From GCA-003244245 sp035276605 (GTDB taxonomy: Bacteria; Actinomycetota; Actinomycetes; Mycobacteriales; Pseudonocardiaceae): 64,000 bases of DNA. The translations under genes and the position numbers were made by a program. A model generated the notes under the pieces. That model had not been told where the DNA came from. It made no database searches and saw only the letters and a list, made by a program, of their open reading frames with translations. This document shows positions 42,291-50,785 of this stretch, piece after piece. The DNA is taken from NCBI GenBank assembly GCA_035276605.1, contig DATELN010000186.1, positions 1 to 64,000 of the forward strand, given 5' to 3'. Position 1 is the first letter of the stretch. Each line of letters begins with the position of its first letter.

Positions 42291-43670
42291 ATGGTGGCAC
42301 CAACATTGCGAGGCCGGGTGAGCACGCGACGGGTGTACGCCTTGGGCGCCTTGGCAGCAGTGCTGTTCGGTTACGACGGCGGCATTATCGGTGCCGCGAT
42401 CTTGTTCATTCCGCGGGATCTGCCGCTGCCGGCCTGGCAGCAAGGTGTTGTGGTCGGCGCCATGGTTTTCGGAGCGATGGTGGGCGCCTTGGGCAGTGGT
42501 CCCGCCGCTGATCGCCTGGGACGGCAGCGGATCCTGCTGGTCGCCGGGGTGGTGTTCACCCTTGGAGCCCTGGGTACCGGCCTGGCCTGGACCGTCATGA
42601 TGCTGGTGGCGTTCCGCTTTATCGTGGGCCTGGCTATCGGTATCGCGTCGGTGATAGTGCCTCTCTATCTGGCCGAAATGGCACCCGCCCGGGACCGCGG
42701 CGTGATCACTTCCCTCAACCAGTACATGATCATCGTGGGGACGGCGCTGTCCGCCGCCGTCGGCTACCTGCTGGCATTCGTCGGATCGTGGCGGGCGATG
42801 TTGCTCCTCGGCGTGTTGCCTGCGGTCGTGCTCATGGTCGGCATGCGCACCATGCCGGACACGCCCCGATCTCTGGTGCGACGTGGACATCCCGAGCAGG
42901 CCCGCACGGTTTTGACCAGCCTGCGCGGCGATGCCGCACTGGCCGAGCGGGAACTCGCCGAGATCACTGAACTCGAACGCCAGCAACACGACATGCAGAC
43001 CGGCGCGCGCCTGTCTGCCCCCTGGGTCCGCCGGCTGCTGCTGCTGGGTGCTGGACTAGCGGTGTTCCAGCAGGTCACTGGGATCGGTTCGATCGTGTAC
43101 GTACCGACCGTGCTCACTGGTTTTGGGATGTCCAAGCTCACCGCGTTGTTGTTCGGCTTCCTCAACGGACTGCTGAACACGGCGACCATCGCTGTTGTCG
43201 TCCGGTCCAAGATCGTGGACCGGCGTGGCCGTAAGCCCATCCTGCTGGCCGGTCTGGCCGGCATGTCGATCAGCTGGCTCGCCGTCGGTATCGCGGCGCT
43301 GACTCTTCCGGTCAACTCGACCACGCTGTTCGTCATCGCGGTAGCCGCGTTTGTGGTATTCACTAACACCTTCTCCGCAACCTGGGGTCCGGTGTTGTGG
43401 GTTATGTTGGCTGAGATTTTCCCGCTCGCCATCCGGGGATCGGCGATGGCCATCGCAACCTTGTTCAACTGGCTGGCCGCTTTCCTGGTGTCACTTACCT
43501 TCCCGGGCCTAGCCGCGCTCGCCGGTGCGGGCACCGTCTACCTCGCCTACGCCGCCGCCGGGGTGGTGATCGCTCCGATCGTGTGGTGGATGGTGCCCGA
43601 GACCAAGGAACGCAGCCTGGAATCGTTGGAAGCGCAGTTTCGCAACGGCCGGCTGACCGTGCGGCCGTAA
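42291..43670 (+). CDS. MFS sugar porter family transporter
   Basis: This 459-residue transporter has 12 TM helices. Sugar-porter signatures are clear: FGYDGGIIGAA in helix 1, ADRLGRQR and DRRGRKP after helices 2 and 8, and VPETKERSLE at the end of helix 12. It is a proton-coupled symporter for a sugar or cyclitol; substrate unknown. GGAGG lies 6 bases before the ATG. The following membrane-protein gene begins 37 bases later and could be co-transcribed. Confidence 0.92.
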   Translation: MVAPTLRGRVSTRRVYALGALAAVLFGYDGGIIGAAILFIPRDLPLPAWQQGVVVGAMVFGAMVGALGSGPAADRLGRQRILLVAGVVFTLGALGTGLAWTVMMLVAFRFIVGLAIGIASVIVPLYLAEMAPARDRGVITSLNQYMIIVGTALSAAVGYLLAFVGSWRAMLLLGVLPAVVLMVGMRTMPDTPRSLVRRGHPEQARTVLTSLRGDAALAERELAEITELERQQHDMQTGARLSAPWVRRLLLLGAGLAVFQQVTGIGSIVYVPTVLTGFGMSKLTALLFGFLNGLLNTATIAVVVRSKIVDRRGRKPILLAGLAGMSISWLAVGIAALTLPVNSTTLFVIAVAAFVVFTNTFSATWGPVLWVMLAEIFPLAIRGSAMAIATLFNWLAAFLVSLTFPGLAALAGAGTVYLAYAAAGVVIAPIVWWMVPETKERSLESLEAQFRNGRLTVRP

Positions 43671-43707
43671 CCTGGGCTTTTATGTCGACTCCTGGGGGCG
43701 GCCGGTC

Positions 43708-44466
43708 TTGCTCGTCATACTGCTGATCGCCGTTGTCGTTGGCGCGATTGTCGGAGCAGTGGGTGCGGCGGCGAACCGGGTCAAGACCGGAGACGAGTTC
43801 TTGCTGTGGGTGATCGGGGGGACGATCGGTGGTGGGCTGGCCGTCCTGGGCTGGACAGGAATTTTGCTGGGCATCGGCGCACTGTTCGGACTCGAATCGA
43901 GCATCGCCACCACCGCCACCACCGGTTTGATCATCTTCGGGGTGACGGCTGCGCTTGGGGCTGCCCTCGGCGCGCTGCTGGACGGCACGGACAACCCGGC
44001 AGCGTGGTTGTTCAGCTTCCTCATCAAATGGGCGCAGTCGCCGCTGCTGACCACCGCCGGCCTGGTTGCCACGCTGATCGTGGCGATCGGGCGCAGCAAG
44101 GTCGACTTCCGCCGGGGCATGGTGTTTATCGCAGTGGGTCCTGGTCGCGCTGCCCTGACGCTCGGCGCCGTGGCGTGGACCCAGTCAAGTTGCTTCAAGG
44201 CAGACGGGACGATGCCGGATAACCTGGCCCGGCATGAGTCGGTGCACAGCCGGACAGTGGCAGCCATCGGCGAACTCGGTTTCTACGTCACCTACGTCGC
44301 GATCGGCGCTATCTGGGGGTTGGCGCAGGGTGGCTCATGGAACAACCTCAACGCGGGCGGCTGCGGCAACCCGTTCGAAAAGACCGCGCACACCTTTACC
44401 GGTGACCCGGCCACGCCCCGATCCGCGAGCGACTGTAAACATCAACGAGTTACTGCTACCCGTTGA
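43708..44466 (+). CDS. Membrane protein with HESVH motif, unknown
   Basis: The protein has 252 residues with four or five hydrophobic helices: residues 1-22, 32-60, 70-92, 112-128 and 142-160. It then has a conserved-looking block LARHESVHSRTVAAIGELGF (HExxH-like His176, Glu177, His180) and a Gly/Trp/Asn-rich end GGSWNNLNAGGCGNPFEKTA. The HExxH plus a downstream Glu (FEKTA) could be a metal site of the gluzincin type facing the membrane. The start is TTG 43708 after GGGGGCGG. It overlaps the convergent oxidase gene by 11 bases. No family is recognised with confidence. Confidence 0.65.
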   Translation: MLVILLIAVVVGAIVGAVGAAANRVKTGDEFLLWVIGGTIGGGLAVLGWTGILLGIGALFGLESSIATTATTGLIIFGVTAALGAALGALLDGTDNPAAWLFSFLIKWAQSPLLTTAGLVATLIVAIGRSKVDFRRGMVFIAVGPGRAALTLGAVAWTQSSCFKADGTMPDNLARHESVHSRTVAAIGELGFYVTYVAIGAIWGLAQGGSWNNLNAGGCGNPFEKTAHTFTGDPATPRSASDCKHQRVTATR

Positions 44467-46657
44467 CTGTGATGAATTTTGCATACTCACATGGGCGGCC
44501 AACATCGTCGACCACAAACAGCATGTATGGGCCGGGTGGCGCAACTGCCCCGCTGGGCGGCGCGGTTGCGACCAGAGTGTTGGCCCCCGTCGCCTGGAAG
44601 CGCAACAGGACCGCGCGCTGATCGCCGTCAAATGCGTGTGTTGATGAGCCACACCGCATCAGCACCATAGACGTGATGGCGGTAGCGCTTGGCACACCCA
44701 CCGTGAATTGTGAGCCGTAGCGGGTCGAGGATGGGCAAGTCGTGATTCTTGGCCGGGGCCCCGGCGGATAAGGGGGTTCGTAGATCTCGATCTGTTTCTG
44801 TATAGGCGTCGGCGGTTGGCCCGGTTGGTTAGGAGAGTTGCCACCAGCTGTCCAGACCCTACCATCTGGCATCAGCAATGCCGTGGAATGATAGTTGCGC
44901 AGAACCGTCGCTGGGTCGGCGATTGTGTGCCACGCGCCGGTACCCCCCAGGTAACGGCCTTGTCGGCGGTCGAGAGGAGTATTGTAGAGCTCAGGTTCCA
45001 TAATACCGATCTGATCGTTGTCCGGTGCCGCGCCTCCAGTGAGTAGCACATCACCGGTGGGCAGTAGGGTCGCGCAGGCATGAGTGCGGGCGCGGGTTTC
45101 CGTGCTGATGGAAAACCAGGGTCGCCAGCCTCCATTGGCTTCCCAGAACGTCGACCAGACGGCACCGTCGGTTCCGGTAACGAATAGATCGAGGTGGGTC
45201 TCGTTAGCCCGCCACAACGCCGTGATCGTCGCACCCGGCTGCATTTTAACTTCGGGATGTATCACAAACCACGGCCGCCAACCACCATTGGCGTCCCACA
45301 ACGTCGACCACACCGCACCATCAGGCCCGGTCACGAACAAATCTAGATGCGTGTCATTGGATCGCCACTTTGCCGTGACTGTCCCACCCGCCTGCATTTT
45401 CACTTCGGGATGAATCACAAACCAGGGCCGCCAACCACCATTGGCGTCCCACAATGTCGACCACACCGCACCATCAGGCCCGGTCACGAACAAGTCCAGA
45501 TGCGTCCCGTTGCTCCGCCACAACGCCGTGACCGCCGCACCCGGCTGCATCTTCTGTTCGGGATGAATCACAAACCACGGCCGCCAACCACCATCAACCT
45601 CCCACAATGTCGTCCACACCGCACCATCGGTTCCAGTAGTAAACAGATCGAGATGCGTGTCATTGGAGCGCCACAGCGCGGTGACCGTCGCCCCCGGTCG
45701 AATCGTTACACCTGAAAGGCGCGGCACATCGACCCAGTCAGGGTTGGCCTCGCCTAGGTCGATTAGCTGTGAGCGCGCTGCACCTGCCAACAATATTCGG
45801 GGTTGGTAGCCGTCATCGGGCACGAGCGGGAGTAGCACAGATGGGCAGTTGAAGTCATGGTAGGCGGCATCGGGCAGGGGAGACAGTTCGCGCGCATTAC
45901 CCGTCGCCGGGTCAAGGGTAATATTGCGCTGGAAGCCGTTGATCCGGGAGGAGACGAACACCGACCCGTCTCGCAGTAGGTGAGTTCGTGGGTACAAAAT
46001 GGGCTGCGCCCTCACATCTCCGACTGGAGTCGGCAGCAGTACCCAAGTGTTAGTACTTGGCTGGTAGCGCTCTGCCGTATTGTTGCCATGACGCGTGTCA
46101 TCCCCAGCGGGGTGACCCTGAAAAACGAAAATTTCTCCGTTGGCGAGCGTGCACAGTGTTGGGTACCATCGGCCACCACCGGTTAGCCGACCGGGTTGCG
46201 GACCCATGTCAGCAGCGGCTGAGAACGTACCGCTACGGGGCGCATAAATAGCGCAGTGACGATGTCCCTCGAAGTGCATCGCGTGATGGATCCCACCAGC
46301 ATCCGGGGGATACTTGAGAGTCCCCCCGGCTACGAGGAGGCGTCCGTCAGCGAGGAACGCATGTCCGCAGCAAAAGACATCAAAGGTCGGCGACTGGACG
46401 CGGACCAGCGGAAACTCCGGATGCAGGCAATTAAATCTCCGGGTGTGATCGAAATGTCCCTCGCGAGCCTCGTCGATAGAGTGGTTGTCGCCACCGAAAA
46501 GAATGATCTCGCCCTCGCCGCCATCGGTGGGAACAAGTGCGGCATGAATAGCCACGACGTCGCCAGTTGAAATTACCGGCGCCCAACCAGAGCCGGCGGC
46601 GAGCGGGCTCGCCACAGCAGCCATGTCCGACTCTATGATGGTTCTCGTATCGGTCAT
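44456..46657 (-). CDS. Galactose oxidase-like protein with inserted lectin-type repeats
   Basis: This 733-residue protein is a second kelch/DUF1929 radical-copper oxidase homologue. The ligand set is intact: Cys96 (FCCGH), Tyr165 (GRWYPT), Tyr589-His590 (RNYHST) and His674 (SSTHAFDGDQ). Between residues about 317 and 520 the propeller is interrupted by four 51-residue repeats of the type THLDLFVTGTDGAVW and GGWRPWFVI. These resemble PLL/photopexin-like lectin repeats. Unlike the copy at 31153 it has no N-terminal signal peptide, so its location is puzzling. It is divergent from an acyl-CoA thioesterase-like gene, 18 bases away between start of one and the open frame of the other. Confidence 0.85.
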   Translation of the reverse strand: MTDTRTIIESDMAAVASPLAAGSGWAPVISTGDVVAIHAALVPTDGGEGEIILFGGDNHSIDEAREGHFDHTRRFNCLHPEFPLVRVQSPTFDVFCCGHAFLADGRLLVAGGTLKYPPDAGGIHHAMHFEGHRHCAIYAPRSGTFSAAADMGPQPGRLTGGGRWYPTLCTLANGEIFVFQGHPAGDDTRHGNNTAERYQPSTNTWVLLPTPVGDVRAQPILYPRTHLLRDGSVFVSSRINGFQRNITLDPATGNARELSPLPDAAYHDFNCPSVLLPLVPDDGYQPRILLAGAARSQLIDLGEANPDWVDVPRLSGVTIRPGATVTALWRSNDTHLDLFTTGTDGAVWTTLWEVDGGWRPWFVIHPEQKMQPGAAVTALWRSNGTHLDLFVTGPDGAVWSTLWDANGGWRPWFVIHPEVKMQAGGTVTAKWRSNDTHLDLFVTGPDGAVWSTLWDANGGWRPWFVIHPEVKMQPGATITALWRANETHLDLFVTGTDGAVWSTFWEANGGWRPWFSISTETRARTHACATLLPTGDVLLTGGAAPDNDQIGIMEPELYNTPLDRRQGRYLGGTGAWHTIADPATVLRNYHSTALLMPDGRVWTAGGNSPNQPGQPPTPIQKQIEIYEPPYPPGPRPRITTCPSSTRYGSQFTVGVPSATAITSMVLMRCGSSTHAFDGDQRAVLLRFQATGANTLVATAPPSGAVAPPGPYMLFVVDDVGRPCEYAKFITVNG
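45096..45707 (-). repeat. Four tandem 153-bp repeats inside the oxidase gene
   Basis: The DNA repeats with an exact 153-base period (for instance the ATCACAAACCA block recurs at about 45261, 45414 and 45567), coding four 51-residue units. The middle units are nearly identical in DNA, which points to recent duplication or ongoing unit exchange by recombination. Confidence 0.85.
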
Positions 46658-46804
46658 TGATTTCGCTCACCAATCGTGCGAGATGATACGGTCACTTCCG
46701 GTCCTGCCAGCCCTGGCGCTGGTCGCTGCACAATCGTGGACTTCATCCCTCGATGGGGCCAGAGATTTTCGTGTTGGTCATCACTGTCCGCGACCGGGTG
46801 TGAC

Positions 46805-47656
46805 GTGACTGAATACGTCCTATCAGATCCCGAAGGGCTGCTCGCGCTTCCTGCCGGCCAGCAGCCACGTTGCGCGGTTCTGGTCCTGTCCGGCTCCAGC
46901 GGCCGGATCGCAATCGACCGAGCGCGGCTGCTGGCCAGACACGGCGCGGCTGCGCTGAGCCTGCGCTGGTTCGGCGGCCCAGGTCAGCCACCGGGCATTT
47001 GCGAGATCCCGCTCGAGACCTTCGCACCGGCGTTGGACCGGTTAGCCTCGATCAGCGATCACCTGTGCCTGATCGGAACATCCAAGGGCGCTGAAGCCGC
47101 CCTGCTGCTGGCCAGCCGCGACACACGCATCCGGGCGGTGGCCGGGTTGTCCCCGTCGGCTGTGGTGTGGGCCAACATCGGACCAGGCCCTCAGGAGCCC
47201 ACCGCACACGGGCGCTCGTCGTGGAGCTCCGACGGTCACCCCCTGCCGTTCGTGCCCTACGACCCGGCATGGGTTCCCACCACTGTCAGCGGGCTGCCGT
47301 CCTACCGCGGCCTCTACGAGCAGAGTTTGGCCACCTTCGCCGAACGCGTGCCTGCCGCCACGATCCCGGTCGAGCAGATCACCGCAGACGTTCTGCTCGC
47401 CGCGGGCGGCGATGACCAGGTCTGGCCCTCCGCACGGTTCGCCCAGCAGATCAGGGACCGCCGATCGGCCCACCGCCTAGCTACCGACGTGATCACCGTT
47501 TCCGCCGCGGGACATCGCCTATTCCTGCCCGGCGAGCCGATCAACCTAGCCGGCGGTATGGCAATGGCACGAGGCGGAAGTCCCGCCGCCGACGCAGCCC
47601 TCGGCCAGCGGGTCTGGCCGGCATTGCTCCAGCTGCTACGGCTGGCCCGGGGCTAG
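46805..47656 (+). CDS. BAAT-type acyl-CoA thioester hydrolase/acyltransferase domain protein
   Basis: This 283-residue alpha/beta hydrolase of the BAAT C-terminal family shows HLCLIGTSKGAEAALLLAS, with the nucleophile in GTSKGAE (Ser), an acid in AAGGDDQVWPS and a His in SAAGHRLFLP. The SGSSGRIAIDRARLLARHG start, and SLRWFGGPG, are the usual fold elements. GTG 46805 is placed at the domain start; the frame extends to 46676. Family members hydrolyse or transfer acyl groups from CoA; substrate unknown. Confidence 0.85.
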   Translation: MTEYVLSDPEGLLALPAGQQPRCAVLVLSGSSGRIAIDRARLLARHGAAALSLRWFGGPGQPPGICEIPLETFAPALDRLASISDHLCLIGTSKGAEAALLLASRDTRIRAVAGLSPSAVVWANIGPGPQEPTAHGRSSWSSDGHPLPFVPYDPAWVPTTVSGLPSYRGLYEQSLATFAERVPAATIPVEQITADVLLAAGGDDQVWPSARFAQQIRDRRSAHRLATDVITVSAAGHRLFLPGEPINLAGGMAMARGGSPAADAALGQRVWPALLQLLRLARG

Positions 47657-47670
47657 GGAGCAACGGGGTT

Positions 47671-49230
47671 CTAGCCGACGACTGTGTCGAGAGTGTAGGT
47701 GCCCGATGCGCAGCCGGTGACGCGGAAGCCGCCGGGTACGGGTTGGACGGTGAGGTTGGTGATATGGGTGGTGGCCAGCTTCGGTGGGCGGTGTCTGCGG
47801 TCGGGTAGCCACAGTTGGAGGTGGCAGCTGGCGGACGGGTCGGGGGCGGATCCGGTCAGGGCGATGGCCCCGGTGTTGGGGTCGCTGCGCAGCCGGGTCA
47901 GCAACCCAGGTGCGGCCTGCGGATAGGCCGACGACAGTGCCACGCTGAATGGTGGTGGCATGCCCAGTGGCGCCCCGGACGGGCAGGCGTACCGATTGAG
48001 GTTTCCGGTCACCGCAACGATCCCGGACGGGGGGATGTTGATCGGTTCGCCGCAGGCGCGCTTCCATACCCACCAGGCGCCGCCGACGCGGTGGGCATCG
48101 GCGGCTGCGGTGTAGCGCCGCACCCGGGGCGCGTCGGCTGGAGGGTCGCCGAACCATCCCCACTCCCCCACCCACAGCGGCGCGTGATAGCTGGCCGCCA
48201 CCGTCTGCGCGATCACAAAGCCCTGCTCGATGGTGAGAAAGCTGGAAGGCAACGACCAAGGCAACGACCCCGCGCTCGGAGGGTTCGACTCCGCATACAG
48301 GTGGGGGGCGAACACGATCAGCGGATCGGTGGTGAAGCCTGCTCGCGGCGCGGCTGCCGGGCCGAAGACGGACCAGGCCAGGTTGGGTTCGATGAATACC
48401 AAATGGTGAAAGCCGCCGGGAGAGCTGGATTCGGTGGCGCGGATGGCATTGATGGTGCGGCGGTAGTAATCACCCAGCCGGGTGGTGGACAGCGCCAACG
48501 CCGGGTTGCCGAGGTTGGGTTCGTTGAACAGGTCAAAGCCGGCCACTGTCGGGTCGGCGGCGAAGGCCCGCACCAGGTGGGCCCAGGTGCGGGTCAGCCG
48601 GGTCTGGATACCGTCGCGGTCAAGGTAGAAGTTGGTGAACGCCTGCACCACCGCCGGGGAGGCCTCGCGCACCGGGCCGCGGCAGGTCGAGGCGCCCTCA
48701 AGCAGGGTGGCCCAGGCTGGGGCGCCGTCCCAGCCCATCGCCGGGCTAAGCCCCGGGGAGCAGACCACGCCCGGTGGGGAGGCCACGAACTTGCCCCAGG
48801 CGTCTTGGTGCATATCCAGCACCGTGTACAGCCCGTGGCCGGCGGCCCACCCCACCGCCTGGCGGATCTGGGCGATATAGCCGTTGTCGAACGTCCCGGG
48901 CGTGGGCTCAAGCCGTGACCAGCTCACCCCCAGGCGGACCACGTTGAAACCCATCTGGGCCATGGCCGCGAAATCCGCCTCTACCAGGGGCTGCACCGTG
49001 GGCAGCGCCGCATCCGAGGCGTAGTAGTCAACCAGCTGGTTGACATTCACCCCGCGCAACAGCACCTGGCGCCCGCTGACGTCGGCCAGGTGCGCGTCCC
49101 CGTCCTGGGCCACGGTCAAGGCCACCAACCCCGGCGCCGCCACCCGCGGTCCCACACATCCCCCCACCAGCCCAGCGATTAGCAGCACCACACTCCCCCA
49201 CACCACCGCTCGCCGCGCGGCCCACCTCAC
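47671..49230 (-). CDS. GH5 glycosidase lipoprotein, endoglycoceramidase-like
   Basis: This secreted lipoprotein has a signal ending in a lipobox (GLVGGC, Cys25 counted from GTG 49230). A glycoside hydrolase family 5 TIM barrel follows: RGVNVNQLVDYY, MGFNVVRLGVSWSRLEP, DMHQDAWGK, acid/base Glu in DLFNEPN and nucleophile Glu in VGEWGWFG. The motif set is that of endoglycoceramidases, which release the glycan from glycosphingolipids. A C-terminal beta domain follows. Mycobacteria and Rhodococcus carry similar enzymes, with activity on host or environmental glycolipids. It is convergent with the BAAT gene. Confidence 0.88.
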   Translation of the reverse strand: MRWAARRAVVWGSVVLLIAGLVGGCVGPRVAAPGLVALTVAQDGDAHLADVSGRQVLLRGVNVNQLVDYYASDAALPTVQPLVEADFAAMAQMGFNVVRLGVSWSRLEPTPGTFDNGYIAQIRQAVGWAAGHGLYTVLDMHQDAWGKFVASPPGVVCSPGLSPAMGWDGAPAWATLLEGASTCRGPVREASPAVVQAFTNFYLDRDGIQTRLTRTWAHLVRAFAADPTVAGFDLFNEPNLGNPALALSTTRLGDYYRRTINAIRATESSSPGGFHHLVFIEPNLAWSVFGPAAAPRAGFTTDPLIVFAPHLYAESNPPSAGSLPWSLPSSFLTIEQGFVIAQTVAASYHAPLWVGEWGWFGDPPADAPRVRRYTAAADAHRVGGAWWVWKRACGEPINIPPSGIVAVTGNLNRYACPSGAPLGMPPPFSVALSSAYPQAAPGLLTRLRSDPNTGAIALTGSAPDPSASCHLQLWLPDRRHRPPKLATTHITNLTVQPVPGGFRVTGCASGTYTLDTVVG

Positions 49231-49306
49231 CCCGCACCTACCTGACCCGCCGGCCCGCGATATATCTCCATATCGGGGTAAGGGCGAGTAGGTGCGCAAA
49301 GCGGCG

Positions 49307-50593
49307 CTACGGGGTAAGGCGATGCAAGTCGCGGGGGAACAGCGTCACCCGTCGGATGTTGTCCGACTCGACCAGGCGAGCAGTCCACCGCTCCAATCCC
49401 ACGGCGAAGCCCCCATGTGGCGGCATGCCATGTCGAAATGCCTGCAGGTAGGACTCATATGGCTCGATGGGTTCACCTCGATCGGCCAAAGCCTGCTGGT
49501 AGGCGGCGTACTCGTGCAGCCGCTGGCCGCCGGTCACCAATTCGATACCGCGGAAGATCAGGTCAAAGGAATTCGTCCAGTATGGATCGTCCGGTTGCGG
49601 ATGGGTGTAGAACGGGCGCTTGGTCGCCGGGTATCCCTCCACGGCCACAAAATCAGATTCAAACTTCTGCCGAACCCACCGGCCCAACTGTCGCTCGTGC
49701 TCTGGTGCCAGATCGGGTTCCGCAGGGTCCGCGCCGACCAACCGCAAAGCGTCGCGGAAGTGCACGATTGGAATTTCATCCGGAACTTCCGGCAGGCAAG
49801 CGTCCACCAGTTCGGCCTCGTCAGACGCGGTCGCCCGGATCTCGGCGATCATCCCCGCCAGAACGTCGCGCAACACCGCCAGCACATCGCGGTGGTCGGT
49901 GATAAAGCCGATCTCGGCGTCGAGTGAGACATATTCGGCGAGGTGGCGCACCGTGTCGTGGGGCTCGGCGCGAAACACCGGACCAGTCTCATAAACACGT
50001 TCGAAGGCGCCAACCATGATCTGTTTGTAGAACTGGGGCGACTGGGCCAGGTATGCAGGCCGGCCAAAATAGTCGACCGCGAACACATTGGCCCCGGACT
50101 CGGTCGAGCTGGCGACCAGCTTGGGGGTGTGAATCTCAGTAAAGCCCTGAGCGTCGAGGACACGGCGAAATCCGCGCACTGAGGCCGCCGCGAGCCGCCA
50201 GATGGCCTGCCGGGTGCGGTGGCGCCACAACACCGGCGCATGGTCGAGCAGCGTGGGCAGGCTGCTGCTCAGAAAAGGCCGCCACAGCTCGACAGGCGGC
50301 GTAGCCGCCGGCGCGCTCAGCGTCGTGATATGCGGGCAGGTCAGCTCAACACCGCCCGGTGCTTTCGCATTGGCGGTCACCGTGCCGACCACACAGATCA
50401 CGCTTTCCTCCCCCAGACTGTCAAGCTGGCTGCGCCCGGCCTCATCGGCCAGCACAACCTGCGCAAGACCACCGCGGTCGCGGACAATGAGAAAAGAGAC
50501 AGCGCCCAGTCGTCGGCGACGATGAACCCATCCCGCAACGGCCGCGCGCTGTCCAATGCGGCTGGCCAGCGCGGTACTAAGCGTTCGCTGCAT
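49307..50593 (-). CDS. aspS: Archaeal-type aspartyl-tRNA synthetase (non-discriminating type)
   Basis: This 428-residue class II synthetase has an N-terminal OB-fold anticodon domain (VAGWVHRRRRLG, SFLIVRDRGG), motif 2 GPVFRAEPHDTVRHLAEYVS and motif 3 GGFAVGLERW. The RAEPHDT/RHL pattern is Asp-type, not Asn-type. Its length is that of the archaeal/eukaryotic AspRS; typical bacterial AspRS has about 590 residues with an insertion. Actinobacteria usually also have the long form, so this is probably a second copy, with possible roles in Asp-tRNA(Asn) formation or inhibitor resistance. It is preceded by a T-box-like leader. Confidence 0.92.
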   Translation of the reverse strand: MQRTLSTALASRIGQRAAVAGWVHRRRRLGAVSFLIVRDRGGLAQVVLADEAGRSQLDSLGEESVICVVGTVTANAKAPGGVELTCPHITTLSAPAATPPVELWRPFLSSSLPTLLDHAPVLWRHRTRQAIWRLAAASVRGFRRVLDAQGFTEIHTPKLVASSTESGANVFAVDYFGRPAYLAQSPQFYKQIMVGAFERVYETGPVFRAEPHDTVRHLAEYVSLDAEIGFITDHRDVLAVLRDVLAGMIAEIRATASDEAELVDACLPEVPDEIPIVHFRDALRLVGADPAEPDLAPEHERQLGRWVRQKFESDFVAVEGYPATKRPFYTHPQPDDPYWTNSFDLIFRGIELVTGGQRLHEYAAYQQALADRGEPIEPYESYLQAFRHGMPPHGGFAVGLERWTARLVESDNIRRVTLFPRDLHRLTP

Positions 50594-50760
50594 TCCGGCA
50601 CCTCCTCGGTTTTCTACCCCGGGAGGTGTGGGCGATCGGGAGCTCGCGGTGCCACCACACCTTCACCGACCAGGTGGCCGGCCTCATTCACGGTCCGATA
50701 ATGGTGACCAGCCAGGCGGCTCCAAGGTCGTCACTCTCGTCAACGCCGCCTCGCGCAGAC
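50594..50760 (-). promoter_or_regulatory. Translational T-box riboswitch in the aspS leader
   Basis: On the minus strand the leader has the T-box core TGGCACCGCG (in 50642-50657, GTGGTGGCACCGCGAG). A CACCTCC (50628-50622) follows, complementary to the aspS ribosome-binding site GGAGGTG (50605-50599), with flanking CCGG pairing; this forms a sequestering hairpin. The acceptor-pairing base (TGGC) fits a tRNA with discriminator G73, as in tRNA-Asp and tRNA-Asn. Upstream, GGCGGC...GCCGCC (about 50755-50715) can form a short stem I whose loop holds GAC triplets. The arrangement is like actinobacterial translational T-boxes, with uncharged tRNA freeing the ribosome-binding site. Confidence 0.78.
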
Positions 50761-50785
50761 TACCTCCCCGGGTAGCGTGTGAGCA

